This document shows positions 39,534 through 52,039 of a stretch of 64,000 nucleotides of DNA, one piece after another. Under the pieces are notes generated by a model that ran no database searches, was not told the DNA's origin, and worked only from the letters and a program-made list of their open reading frames with translations. The stretch is taken from assembly GCA_950022655.1 (NCBI GenBank), contig OX465580.1, positions 98,040,797 through 98,104,796 on the forward strand, given 5' to 3'. The DNA is from Alentia gelatinosa (Eukaryota; Annelida; Polychaeta; Phyllodocida; Polynoidae). A program made the position numbers and the translations under genes. Each line of letters begins with the position of its first letter. The stretch's first letter is position 1.

Positions 39534-41329
39534 TTTAGTACACTGGTGAACGCAGATTTCGTAGAACGTTTAATTGATTGGTGATCATGCACCTCATATA
39601 ATGTTTAGCTGACTGCTAGCCTTCTCCATGCTCGCCAAGGGGCTATCCGGTGGGCGTCCCCTGGACAACCCATCTTCTCCGGCGGTTGTTAATCCAGGCA
39701 GGGCGTGTCCGATTAAGTAATCCATCTCTATCGGGGCGAGACTGGAGGTACTATCGTTGTTCGACACACATCTGGAGGGTGCAGGACGACCACTGGAGGG
39801 GCATACCAACCACCCGCTATCAGGTGAGCGACCCGCCGTAGGGGTGACTAAATGGGGTTAATACCGCCACCCCAACTGCTGGAGGAGGCCGTCGATGCCC
39901 TGGAGGAGGCCGTGTCTGGATTCCCAGAGTGGTTTCTCTCCACGGTTGTCGCCTTAATGCTACGTATCAAGCATACAAATGGCACGATCGAGGTACTCTA
40001 TGTTGATATCTGGAAATTTATTTATAGTGGAATTGCTTGAGGGTTTGTCACCTGTGAATGTATGGGTCGTTCCTGGAGGGTCGTATTTTTTATATACATG
40101 TGTATGTCTTATCCCAGTCTTCAGTGGAAAACCGAAGCCAAAGGGCTGGGATAGCAGATGTACGGTCCAATGTGCTAGGTTCACTAATTGGCGCATTTTC
40201 AAATAGATTGCCCTAGATGTCTGAGTAGATTATCGTCAAAAAGACCAATAGGCCTTCTATTTCTCCAGGGTAATGATGTCTGTATTGGACGCTAACAAGT
40301 GGCTTCTCAGTATGTACATGCAGGCACCGCCATCACTATAGGACCACTACCTCTGACCCTCTCCCCATGTTAATTAAGGCGTTGCGAATAGACTGAGAAT
40401 GGTCCCGGACTTTGTAGTGTGGAGACAATTAGCAAAATAAACCAAAAGACTTACAACTTTGGAAATTGTTAGAAATGAAGGCAGAATATTGATATACTCA
40501 TGCCCTCTTCCCTCTTTTGCATAGTAGCACTGTTAACCATGGCATTTCTATCTACATACGGTCCATTATTGCTGCCTACGGTCCATTATTCTGCCACTGA
40601 TAAAGGTAATGAATAGTATAACGTCTGACATGGTGTTGTTACTAACAGGCACAAAAAAGAACGAAACAATTTACATCGTAATTCCAAAAGTCGATAGTAA
40701 AACTCTGGGTCAAATCTAACAGAGGCGATATTGGCAAATACCATGTTTTACAAAATACCATTTGGTATGAGAATCAAGAGGAAATGCATTCTGTTCATTC
40801 AGTTAAGCCTGCAATATACGTCCATATAGGGCATACATAAAGCGGCTGTCTATTTTGACTTGAAGTATCCGGGCTTCCAGTCGGATTGGCACTAGCAACA
40901 AAAATACTCTCGCTGCGTTAAGTTTGTGTACGTACTCCCATATACACCGTTCGCTCGGCGTGAGAGTGGCAAAGTGAATGGTTTGTGAAATCACTACAGG
41001 TGATCTGGAGGGTGATATGGGAGGTTGTATTCAGTCAGTAGAGGTCAGCAGAGGACGCAAGACAATATGAGCCGTGTTGGGTACAAATAACTGGCCGGGC
41101 AGGGTCGGTATCTCGCGTGCGCAGTCCACAATGGGCGGCATTGTCAGGCCTCTGCCACCCCACTTACCGCGCGCCCAACCACTCCATTGGGCAGACCTTG
41201 TGATCTAACCACGTTAAGAGAGGCATTGGCCGTGTTGCTAGATGTGGGTTGTATGGAGGCTCAACGGCAGGCTGGCACAAACATAGCGGGTGCGATTCTG
41301 AAGTCACGCCGTGAGAGGAGTCCACATTC
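39534..41329. other. Gene-less stretch
   Basis: A perfect plus-strand donor CAG|GTGAGC at 39822 follows a short open region (from about 39740), but the acceptor is weak. A direct repeat of TGGAGGAGGCCGT occurs near 39880-39915. Confidence 0.35.
40557..40595. repeat. 20-bp tandem duplication
   Basis: TACGGTCCATTATTGCTGCC is followed directly by the same unit lacking one G. Confidence 0.8.
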
Positions 41330-41795
41330 GTCACATCAGCGTCACGTCTACGTCGCTTCGGAATCACCCATGCATCACGTCTCCGTCACGTCTGTGTCAC
41401 GTTAAATTCACTTATGCATTACTTTTACATCAAGTCTGCATCATGTCTGAATACTCGTGTATTATGGCTGTGTCACATCTATACCATGTCTGAATCACTC
41501 ATGCTTTATGGCTGCATCACGTCTGCATCATGTCTGAATTACTTGTGTATTATGGCTGCATCATTTCTGCATCATGTCTGAATTACTTAAAAATTATGGC
41601 TGCATCACATCTGCATCGTCTCTGAACTACCCATGCGACATGGCTGCATTATATTTGAATCATTCATATGTTATGGCTGCATCACATTGGCATCATGCCG
41701 GGATCATTCACATGTTACGGTTGCATCATATCTGCTTCATGTCTAAATAGCGCATACATTGCGCCTCTGTGTGTCGCATCTGCATCACTAGATCA
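41330..41795. repeat. 44-bp satellite built from four 11-bp monomers
   Basis: GGCTGCATCA-type anchors recur at 41466, 41510, 41554, 41598 and 41642 (44 bp apart), then 41675 (33 bp) and 41719 (44 bp). Each 44-mer consists of four diverged 11-mers of the GCATCATGTCT, GAATCACTCAT and GTNTTATGGCT type. The array is more diverged at its left end. Confidence 0.85.
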
Positions 41796-44700
41796 TTACA
41801 CGTGTATATCACGTGTGTGATATCCATCCCTAAAATCAGGATACAGGCCCAAACCACTCATATCCCATGTACTATATACATGGCCAGAGGCAACACACCT
41901 GAAAGATACGCAGAAGATGAAGCTTGTATTCCCCACACTTTATTGGACCTAAGGCTATAATGACCCTCTCTTAGGACAAGCCTCCTCGACAAAGATAAGC
42001 AAACAGGTAGCACGGCCTGCAGTTCGGCTATAATTCAAAGTCCTCCTTCCTATAAAAACACACTTCTGAAACCTTTCTTATTTTGATACATAATCTCACA
42101 AATATAAGATTTCAGAGTTGTTATCAAAGGCCAAATAGTGTGAACGTTCTTCTTGAGTTGGTGATAAAAAATCTGATGCACCTCCCGAAGCAAAATCGAT
42201 ATCGCGTCAAAATGTCAACTTAGTCGTATCAGCTGATCACATTTCTACGATACATCCTTCGATGCACACAGACGCTCAACGATTCGTTCCCGATGCAAAT
42301 ACACTTTCGCAAGGTGTCTACAGCATTTAAGCATGCTAGATTGTCGCAGAACATCAGGATGCATCGGTAATACATTCGGCTGGGAAAGTCTTTTTCACGG
42401 GTGAAATGCTCATCAGAAAATTATGCATTTTTTCTGATTAGGTAGAACATATATTGGTGATTTTATACAGAAAATATGGTCAAATGTAGGCACCTAAGCA
42501 ACATTTGATTTAAGTTCAATGTATAAAGTGGTTGTGATATTTTAGTTTTTGTATAATGCCTGTAAAATACGCTGAAGTCACTAAATACGAATTTCCGATA
42601 CGATGTAAAGGTTAAATGTTTCTCCAATTGGTAGGTTTCATAATGTGCTTGTTTCAATGTACCAATTGGCCAATCCTCTTACTCATACCAGCGCGTCATG
42701 ACCAGACATTCTGAAATTTCTAAAGCTATCCAGAGTAGATCTATGTCCAATAATGACGCCTTAATGAAACCCCTAACACGCACCTGACGGCCTTTAATTC
42801 ACCCTATTTCCACCTCAAATAAGGACTGTCTGTCATGTCAGCTCTGTAGGTATCTGTTAATGGGGCACATACTAGGAGCTGATCTTAAGAGATGGAGAAT
42901 GAGAAACCGAGGTGAAGGTGAGGGGCCTATATATGTCTCAATTATGCCCCTTCCATCTATTGCTACAACCGAAGCACAAAAACATGGAGTGTTCTATTGA
43001 TCTTATTATCCATGAGAATATATCAATTGTTTCAGTTTATCTGATACATATGTATGAAGGCGATCATTTACATTTGTGTTCCAGATGCCATGAAAAGCGT
43101 GTCAATATGTCAGGCATTCGGTAATAGTATTCTAATAATATACTACTCAAGGCTAAACATATCAGAGGGATTTCTCCATAGTATCCAGCTGCATCTGATT
43201 CCCTTGAAAGTTCCATCTGCCAATAGGATCTTCGCACGGCTTGTGGCTTCCTGAATGATTTTTTTTTACGAAAAACAAACTACAAAAATATTTCATTCGA
43301 GGTCTCTGAATTAGAAAGCTATGCAACGATGTGTGTGACTGCATTTACTTGTTTTGGTCAATGAATGTTATGCGCCACTTCAACGTGAAGGACCTTGTCG
43401 TCTTCTCAACTCCTGTTGCTTGATAAACCCATGACATGGGTTGCTCAAAGTAGGGCAGGAATGAGAAGCATCCCCACTAGTTGCCCTTCCCGCTAAGGAC
43501 CCTCAGGCAGAAGGTCATCAACTGAGGGCAAGCGACTGACAGTGGAAGGGTCACACACCGAGCCAGTTTCCAGGAAAAGACCTCTTCCCTTGAGATGCAC
43601 TGCTTCCCCATTGATTCTCTTTGAGGAGGTGAATTAGCAAGGTACTGCTCTCTAGTGAGCTGCTTGGGTCATACCCCAACATGGCTGAGCACATGGGTCA
43701 GTGAGCAGGTCAACAGGTGGCCTGGATCTTCTGGACTGCCCGAGGGCGATACGGGCGCTCCTAGGGTAATGTTAGTAATTACGGATCGCATACACTACGA
43801 TATGCACATACGGGTGAGCTATAACGTCCTGAATAATTCCCATATAATACGTGTGTCATTTGTTATAGTTGGACTATCAAGATAGGGGAGTCTTCTAGAA
43901 TTCGTCCGCTGCAATACCCCGTTCCATGATCGGGGGTCTCAAAGCATTCCTCCAGGGGAAAGCATGTCCGTTACACTTCTGCCTGCGTGTTACCCTCTCT
44001 GGTTTCCTAATTCCCTCAGGAGTCGCATCACATCACCCCCTCAGCCTACACGCCTGTATCTGTGCCCCCGGATCTGCTGACCCGCGACCCATGCCTGTCA
44101 TTGGTGATCGTAGAGAACCCGCGAGAATGTTAGGCGCGGAACATAAATCAAGTGTAGGGTGTCTTAGCCTAGCCCGGAGCCCACTCCCTCAGGGATTTAG
44201 AGGGTTAATGTGCTACAGATAAACCCTGCTGCCCCTCCCCCCTCTGGCACCCTCGTCCATCGTCTCGATCTGCTCCATACTCTGAGAACGCCAAACCCTC
44301 ACCCCTTCTCCCATCCCCCCCCCCTATCCACCCACCTCACATCTGCGCTCTTTTCCTCCCTACAAAACCGAGAGATCTCCTGAAATCCGGGATACGCTCC
44401 TCCAACCGGCGTCTGGCGCTGACTGTGGATATCCTGGATTTACTGTATCCACGAGGAAGGGTAAAAAGCAAGATCAACACTGTTGATAGGGGCGCAGGGT
44501 GGAGTGAACTACTAGAAGGGTGGAGAAGGGTGTATGCGAATATAAGGCAGGGTTCAATTGGTTATTAGGGGGTTGAGTGATGTACATACCCAGCCATCAT
44601 GCAGTCGATCAACTGTGTTATCTCTAACAGAAGTACCCTTGGAAATTTCTTTTTATAGCATACAGTTTAACATACCATCGCAATTTCATCTATATTGCAA

Positions 44701-45528
44701 CAGTTTTGTTATTATTAGATATTGATCACAGAAGAAGTTTGTGTGGGGAACCCTCTCCGTTCTGTATTTCAATGATCCGTATTACCAGATGGTCCGTTTA
44801 ATGGAGTAAGATACATCAGCACGTAAAATATATATGAATTAGGGTATTGCATTCCGAACAAAAGGTGGTCTTCTGTGATATAGAACCCGAAATTTTACTT
44901 CTGTCGGATTACTGTATCATTGTAATATCCCCAAAAAGAATATCATTCTGCACTGAAGTGTTTGCTTGGAGTGCGAGCTAGGGAGTATAGCGTAGAGTAC
45001 ATGTAGAGCGTGGGTGCCAACTACTCAGCAGGTTCCATCCCGTCAGTCCTAGTAATGTAGGACTATGTCCAGAATGTGTCTGTAGGTTATGGGTAACCGT
45101 ATTTATCAATGCCGGTTGTGGCATAGTGTGGGAGTATGGTAGTGCATGGACAAAGTATGCTATGTTATGTAGTAACGTGTACACAGTGCAAATACTGGCG
45201 AAATTCTTTTTTTTTATCCCTCGCACTCCATACCTATCGACAGTGCCTCACTCAACATGCTGGTCTAAGTTGCTTGATAAGGGTGAACATGGCAACCCCA
45301 CCAATCAGAGAGCAACAGATAATTCTAGGTATATACAGATAATTCATTCCTTCGCTGCCATATTACTGATTACTGTATCCACTGCTACCTGGTGACACAT
45401 GTATGCAACTGACAAAATCATTACTCAGCAGACAACCTTTCCTGCATTACTGCCAAAGAATGTGCTCATTAAGTGACATCTTTGACTTGCGCGCACAGTC
45501 AATTCCTAATTCCTACTCCCCACAGGCG
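41796..45528. other. Gene-less stretch
   Basis: Includes a possible relative of the 34.3-kb inverted-repeat element (42243-42268) and the C-rich quadruplex block at 44.3 kb. No gene seen. Confidence 0.45.
44296..44324 (-). other. G-quadruplex motif on the minus strand
   Basis: C-runs of 3, 4, 3 and 10 on the plus strand, separated by 2-4 nt, within a C-rich stretch. Confidence 0.6.
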
Positions 45529-46486
45529 TTTTTTTTTTATTTTTATTTTTTTTATTCAAGATAAACACAAACTGTCGTCCAAGGACGTTCTTCCCAGTAT
45601 GGTCAAACACGAGACGAAACACATCACAGTCATACACATAAAACTGTTATACGTATACATAAAGATAGTCCTTATCGATTTTTCAACTATAACATTAACT
45701 ATTCTTATATCTCCATCGTGAGCTTGTCCATATTTGGTCCATCGGTTATATAATTACAACCAATTGTTATATAATAAGCAATATATATACCATATACCAT
45801 GTTATCTACTGACTACAGGTATAAATCTCCTAAACAAATTATACTCTGTTATCTAATGACAACTTTTAATCAAATATTTCCAACCCTTCTAGTGTAAATA
45901 TATTTAACAAGTTAGTTTTCATCTTGGTTTTAAAATTATCCATTTTATCTGTTTTCTGAGCATCTGCTGTGAGCTTATTCCAATACCATGTTCCTATAAA
46001 TAAAGCACTATTTTTTAATTTCTCCCTTTTTGGTCTTTTATTTTTTATTATTATCTTATCAGCTGATCTAGTGTTATAGTTGGTTATTTCTTCTGTGCAT
46101 TCCTTAGTTGTAGTCCACCATTTCATTAGACTTAAGGTATGTGTGGTTCTTCTAAATTTTAGACTGCGTATTTTACATCTTGTTATCAGGTCTTCTTTAT
46201 GTATATCTTGTGGATTATACATTTGTAAACTACAACGTAGTGCATGATTAAAATTGACTTGGAGTGATTTTCTCATAGTCTTTGAAAAATCCCATTGTAT
46301 AAAGTCTGCATATTCTATAACAGATAATAACATTTGTTTAACAATTTTTAAACTCTGTTCATAATTCAAGAGATATCTGATTTTCCTAAATTTAAAAAGT
46401 TTCCATCTAAATTCCCCCATCAGTTTGTTAAAGTGTTCTTTATATAGTAAGTGTTTATCTATGTATTTGGCGTTATACAACCTATG
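45529..46486 (-). mobile_element. 5'-truncated LINE 3' end with A-rich tail
   Basis: The longest frame in the window (45866-46480, 204 codons, beginning TTG after an in-frame TAG) matches the C-terminal part of a non-LTR reverse transcriptase. It has the thumb region (LLSVIEYADF, then NHALRCSL) and the terminal box ALFIGTWYWNKLTADAQ with a following Phe-Lys-x-Lys stretch. About 310 bp of 3' UTR follow on the minus strand, ending in an AATAAA-containing A-rich tail (45529-45556, seen as T-runs on the plus strand). The catalytic domain is absent, so this is a 5'-truncated insertion. The intact frame suggests it is younger than the copy at 22-23 kb. No target-site duplication was found by eye. 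Confidence 0.82.
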
Positions 46487-48529
46487 TAACTATAGCCTAC
46501 AGTGTACTATAAACGGCATTATGTTCCATGCAGTCAGGAAACCTGACATATCATGCAATGACAAGGAGTTTGCAAAGGACTACATTCTGATTACAGAGAG
46601 GAAATAATAGACCGAGTTGGGTTTTTATCTGGAAGTTGTGCGTGCACCAATCGTGGCATAATAGATACTGGAATGTGATACTGAAGTACATTACGAGGAT
46701 CACGAGGGAAAGCAGAATGTAGGGCCTGCCTATATCAGATATACAAAGTAAAAGTACTTTCATATGTGATTAAACAGTCACGAGATTGTGTATATACTTC
46801 TAAAGGATGATATACAATATCATGACTTTGAAAAGGTTTTCTATATACGCTGAAAGAGTAACATAGGTATGCATGTAAACATACATGTTTGTAGGTATTT
46901 GTGTTTATGCATTTTACATAATGCATTGAAAATGTAGAAATCGTAAGCGACCGTTGAGAGTGGACACCGTGGGAAACATTAGATACATCACCCATACATA
47001 CAATGTAGTATGCAAACGAGAATGTCGATAATAGTTTAATCACGTATATAACGTTTAACCCTCTTTTGAAATAACGATTGATGTCCGACGCTGAAAGTCA
47101 AAGTGTCAACAAAGACATCAACACAGAGTAGCTGCCACATGTATATACATGCAATAACATAAGGCTTTTAACCAATTAAGGATACCTAATGGAACAATAA
47201 CTACTTTCTGATAGCTAAACAGCAATGGACTAGAACCTATTCATGAGGGCCTACCTGGACGAAGAAAAAGGACATCACAGCATATTTCCAATATGAACCT
47301 TTATTAAACAAAGGATCCAATTCCCCGGGCATGATGGCATCAGTATACACATCAAGTTAAAAAGCACAGATACATCTGTCACCCCATTCATCAAGAGAAA
47401 CATACAAATAGCTGACGTCTAGAGGCCAATTGCAACAGCAGGTAGTTTACCCACACTACTAGCATCCTCTGATAGTATACCCACACTCAGACATACAGCA
47501 CAGTCTGCCCAGGCGGGCAAGTCCGCCGTTACTATGCATCCTGCAATCTGGGCAGTTTATTATGGCCCGTCCAAGCTGCTCACCATTCCCGATCGGCAGG
47601 CTCTGGCATAGGCGCTGCTATCTATGCGAGCAAAGGATGCCTTCACCTACTCCTCCACCCACATGGCCACCGCGAGGCTGTAATCTCACGACACAAAGGC
47701 AGACCACTCAGCGGTCCCAATCCGCACCCAAAGGCTACCTTGATTACACTGTAGAATACCAAATACCCTCATAGGGTTTGGCAACTGAGGGTGGGTAGGG
47801 GTGGTGAGAATGGGTGGCCCCCTTTTGACCATACTCGGCTCTACCTCGCCCCTACCCCGGCCTTATCCACTGCCGAGGCTGCGATAGGAAGCAGCCAGGA
47901 ACCCAGGTCTATACATACTTAATGTCAAAAAGCAAGATGCGTCGGGCGATCGCGGGCAGGCGGCTGGGGGCAGAAGCCGGCGAGACGACCATCCATCACC
48001 CGTCGGCTAATTTACAATTCATGCTCGGGTAGGCGGTGCTGGGTTGGGATGGTTAGGAGGAAGGGTGCCACACTGTAACGCCCAGTCATCATCGCCTCTC
48101 TGCAAGATAAGCCTTAAAGGCGAGGCTATGTGGAGGTGTGCCTTACTAATAGAGACACCCATCCCACGGCGGTATATCAGAGGGGAATACCACAGGGTGT
48201 TTTGGAGGGGAGAGGGGGCACGGATTACCATGGTGTGATCAGATATCGCTCATGTAGCAGAATTCCGCCCCAGACGTCGACTGAACTGGTTCAGAGTGCA
48301 TACAAACTGTCGTCTGATAGCCGGTAGGGACGACGTCTCCCGTAGTAACACCTGCTTGAATATTCCTTATATCTATCATCAGTGGCTCTTTAATTCTCGT
48401 TTCTCTCCCTCTTTCTTTCTTTCATTGCCTTATGTCATGTTTGGACATCTCTCTCATTTCTCTCCTTCTTGCCTTTTCCCTGGTTTAACCTTTTTAAGGG
48501 TGGGTGGTGCCAGAAGGTACCATACAACG
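46487..48529. other. Gene-less stretch
   Basis: AT-rich to 47.3 kb, then GC-richer. A plus-strand frame at 48130-48327 contains RGIPQG, reminiscent of a reverse transcriptase box; not enough to call. Confidence 0.4.
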
Positions 48530-49424
48530 ATGATACTTTTAGAACTTTCTTCGAGAACTATGTACAATAAGATTTCTCCCCTGGGGATCGTTGCTCCTGT
48601 TTTTGTGGTATTGCTGGCTATAATCGGATCGCATATTTATGTTTACGATCACTTTAACGATCGGACTGAAAAAGCGTTGCCCTCGTAATATCGGATTGTG
48701 ACCCTACATTCACACGGCATCGCTATTTTTTTACGATTTGAAACGGCAGTTCAGGGGCACATATCGAATGAGACAGGTGAAGAGGTTCACGTTGAAACAA
48801 TCGTAAAACGACACATTTTACGCGGTGATGTGGATATATACGATTACGACGAGATCAGCTAATTTTCGGGAGCACCGTTTAGGCACTCGGATAACAATTC
48901 TGCGATCCGATTGTATTGCAAACATGGAGCCACGGCCCCCGGTAGTTTTATAGATAACAAAGCACAACACTTGTACCAGTACTAGTTCCTGAACTTTAAT
49001 GAGACCCAATAACAGTACGCATCCCCTTCTCTTTTCTCTGTGCACTATGCCGTACTTAAACACACGCCTGCTTTCAAAAACCTTTCGAAAGTGTGCTTGT
49101 TAGTTCATTTTGGGCTATGTGCAACTGACCGAACAAATACAAACGTGTAATGTCTCTCTGTTGATGAATTTACCCCGGTGTGGATATTACATCCTGATGC
49201 TAGAGATGTGGAAGCGTTACTATCCACTCTGTAACATCGTACCAATTTCCGTAGCGAAAGCCGTTATATCATGAACTAGTTTTGAAGTGGATACAACTTA
49301 AAAACGTTGTTCGCCTCTCTTTCTATAGATTTCCCTTTGATTTGTTTCTATAAATTCATTCCCCACACGTCCTCAGACGCTTCTCCTTCATCCAAAACCA
49401 GACTGGAGGATTAAAGCAACAAGA
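48530..49424 (+). other. Possible decayed reading frame
   Basis: One plus-strand frame gives protein-like segments interrupted by about nine stop codons over roughly 295 codons. It begins with a hydrophobic segment (IVAPVFVVLLAIIGS) before the first TAA (48686-48688). The next segment runs to 48862 and ends with DVDIYDYDEIS. The stop count is only modestly below chance expectation, so decay of a real gene is not established. Confidence 0.15.
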
Positions 49425-51053
49425 ACAATTCACGTTTTAGTACACTTTCCGTTGGTATTGCCATTCAAATCCTTTCTATTAATCGCCCTGCCTCCCTCAT
49501 ATCTCTACATTTACCGCAAAGTATTCAAAGTAGCTGCCGTGGTGCTACAAGGTAGCTTCTTTCTATAATAGTCGGACTTCTATAGAAGGAGATGCGTCGC
49601 ACTATCGCCGCAAACATTGATTTCCTTAGAAGAAAAGTGTCTTTCTGTATGTCATGATATGAGACGAAAGTTGCCTATCAGGGCAGCGGCATATTGTGTA
49701 TATATACAGAATATTGACAATGGTGGGTGTATAAATGCCCCAGGTGGTTTTTCAAGGAGACATTTCTATACACAAAACAGGAATATGAGGATATTTTTAC
49801 TTCTTTTCTTGTGCTTGAAAACTTTTATTCATTCTGCCAAGGGCAGATCTTCCATGAATAGTATACATCCGCTATCAAGTTTTGTACATTACAATGAATA
49901 TAAAATAAGGATGAGTGATGATAAGTAAACGTTAGCTAAGAGTGTCCTGGCCGATACCCAGCAGGACATCGTGAGTATATAGTTTGTAACTCTTCCTTTG
50001 TAATTAGTTTGAATGCACTTTTGAAAGGGCTCTCTGAGCCACTGGGCTGAGTTCGGCCTACATCATATTACACCTGTGGCTCTTCTTGAATCCGTTACCC
50101 TGAAATAGGTAGGGTTGAAACGTAATATCACAGTCTCTGTGTGTGCCACGATTTAGTGTTTCTTGGTTATTCTCATCCTCAGATATTTTATAACTGAGGC
50201 CCAGAAACTGCGGTAATGCAGAAGCGACCCGATGGTTATTATGGAAAATTGCGTCTTCGTTTGCAGAAAGTTCACAGCCGTTTAGCTCAACCCTTTGAAA
50301 TTGTTAAAGATTTCATTAATCATAAAGCTGTATTGGTGACCTTCACAGCCCATCCACGTGGCAAAGCGCGTTAGTGTGACAGAGGTATGTATACCTACAT
50401 ATAGGCTTCTTTAATTCTCAAAGGGTTGTTTGTATTCGAGGTCTGATAGTTCATTAAACATCTCTAAATTCAGCGTACGGATAATCGTTGTATCAACTTC
50501 AAACCTTTAAAATTCTTCTTGCATAGTCGGAGACTTCTTTTGCTCAGAGCTATAATCGATCTCCCACCCATGAACTAAAGGATGCAAACTGTTTTTCATT
50601 TCTGCAAATATACATTTTTTGTCAAATTGAGTTTTCATCAGGCCCTTGTGGCTTTAGAATGCCTCCCTATTGCCGCCTGGTGTCATCCACAAAAATCAAT
50701 CTCTACCCCTCTACACATTTCCCATACACCTCTTCACTTCCGTCCCCTCCATTCCAATCACCCAGCCCACATCAAACACGCCATCACCAATTTTTATCCA
50801 CCCACCCATCGCCATTTTACATATTTTGATAATAACGTTTGTGTGTAACACGTGTGGGTAATTTATTTTAACACCCCACTATTATCTTAAAATATTATCG
50901 AACCAACAACCAATAATATTCTATTACAAATGAAATCATATTTATAATAGATTTTATTTCCCAAACCTCACGTATCTCTTTATATTATCCACTTAATCAT
51001 AGTCTCCATGCTTAGCCTATAGAGCCTATAGATCGCCACTTAGTAGAATACGG
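49425..51053. other. Gene-less stretch
   Basis: Mostly AT-rich. A G-poor tract occupies about 50660-50830. Nothing else recognised. Confidence 0.5.
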
Positions 51054-51085
51054 AAAGCCGCATTCTCCTAGGAGAATACGGCTTT
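51054..51085. repeat. 32-bp near-perfect palindrome
   Basis: AAAGCCG...CGGCTTT surrounds TTCTCCTAGGAGAA; a single symmetric base pair is mismatched. The half-site AGAATACGGC is shared with the hairpin at 51201-51362, so the two belong to one repeat complex. Confidence 0.75.
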
Positions 51086-51200
51086 TTCGGCCACCTGACG
51101 GGCATTATGGGAACTATTCTACATAAACAATACACAGCTCTTGCATCGTATTTCTGATTATTTACAAGATTTTGTCCTAATGATTAGTCGAAAGGTGAGT

Positions 51201-51362
51201 AATAAATAGAACATTACCATGATCTCGATCTGTGTGGCCGTATTCTCCTTGTAGTTTACACTACGCAATACTCCTCGCTATCACTCGAAGTATTACTACA
51301 CATCAACTACGTGCAGAATACGGCCACTCAGATCGATATCATGGTAATGTTGTGTATTTATT
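51201..51362. repeat. Long inverted repeat (hairpin of about 160 nt)
   Basis: About 49-bp arms, left 51201-51250 and right about 51312-51362, share CATTACCATGATNTCGATCT and GTGGCCGTATTCT with few mismatches. The loop contains smaller inverted segments (gtagt...actac, aatact...agtatt), so a transcript would fold extensively. Confidence 0.68.
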
Positions 51363-51840
51363 CCTAACATCCAGGCTAAGCAAGAGAGAACACAAACGTT
51401 ACGCTATATTATTACTATAATCCAACCAAACCACAGGTTAATAAAAAGAACTCTTACACATTATTGCATTTTGTGCTACAACCCCAGTGTTGCACTGTTG
51501 TACTTTGGTACTACATCTTATTCTATTTGTCTTCTGATGATATAGAAGCTGTTGTAATTTTCTCTATCTGCTATGTATTGCACAGTGTCAAATTATCTGA
51601 CACTTATCTATTTACATTGAGTGCAGCAGTAGCCCGGATCTTAAATACAGTTATACTAGAGTTGTTTCTATAATCTAGTGGCAATCTAGAATAGGCAGAT
51701 GTGGTACCTCCGGAATAGGTACGCAAATACAAGTGTATGTAGCTGATGGCATCCCAGGCGCACAGTCCCGCATGGGCATAGCAGCTGTTGATCAAACAGA
51801 TCAGGCCCTTACCTGAATGCTTTCTTTGTCGTTGGTGTAG

Positions 51841-52039
51841 AGGGATTTAGGAATCTATCAGGGATGTGGGATGCCGTGGGTCAAATCAATCAGGACCAGG
51901 ATATTAACAGCCGGAGGATGATCAATGATCCACCTGGCCAGGGGTGGGGATCGATCCCCAGACACAATGAGTTTGACAATGGTCTGACAGATCTGTTACA
52001 CGCACACATAGACCGAAGGTTAAGCACATATAGACACAG
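51841..52039 (+). CDS. Candidate exon, unknown protein
   Basis: The frame is open from a stop at 51788-51790 through to the donor ACACAG|GTGAGG. The most likely acceptor is tttctttgtcgttggtgtag, ending at 51840. The 199-nt exon reads through GMWDAVGQIN and HNEFDNGLTDLL to an Arg-rich end. No family is recognised. A minus-strand mini-exon with equally good splice sites (51815-51856, 14 codons) overlaps it, so at least one of the two is spurious. Confidence 0.22.
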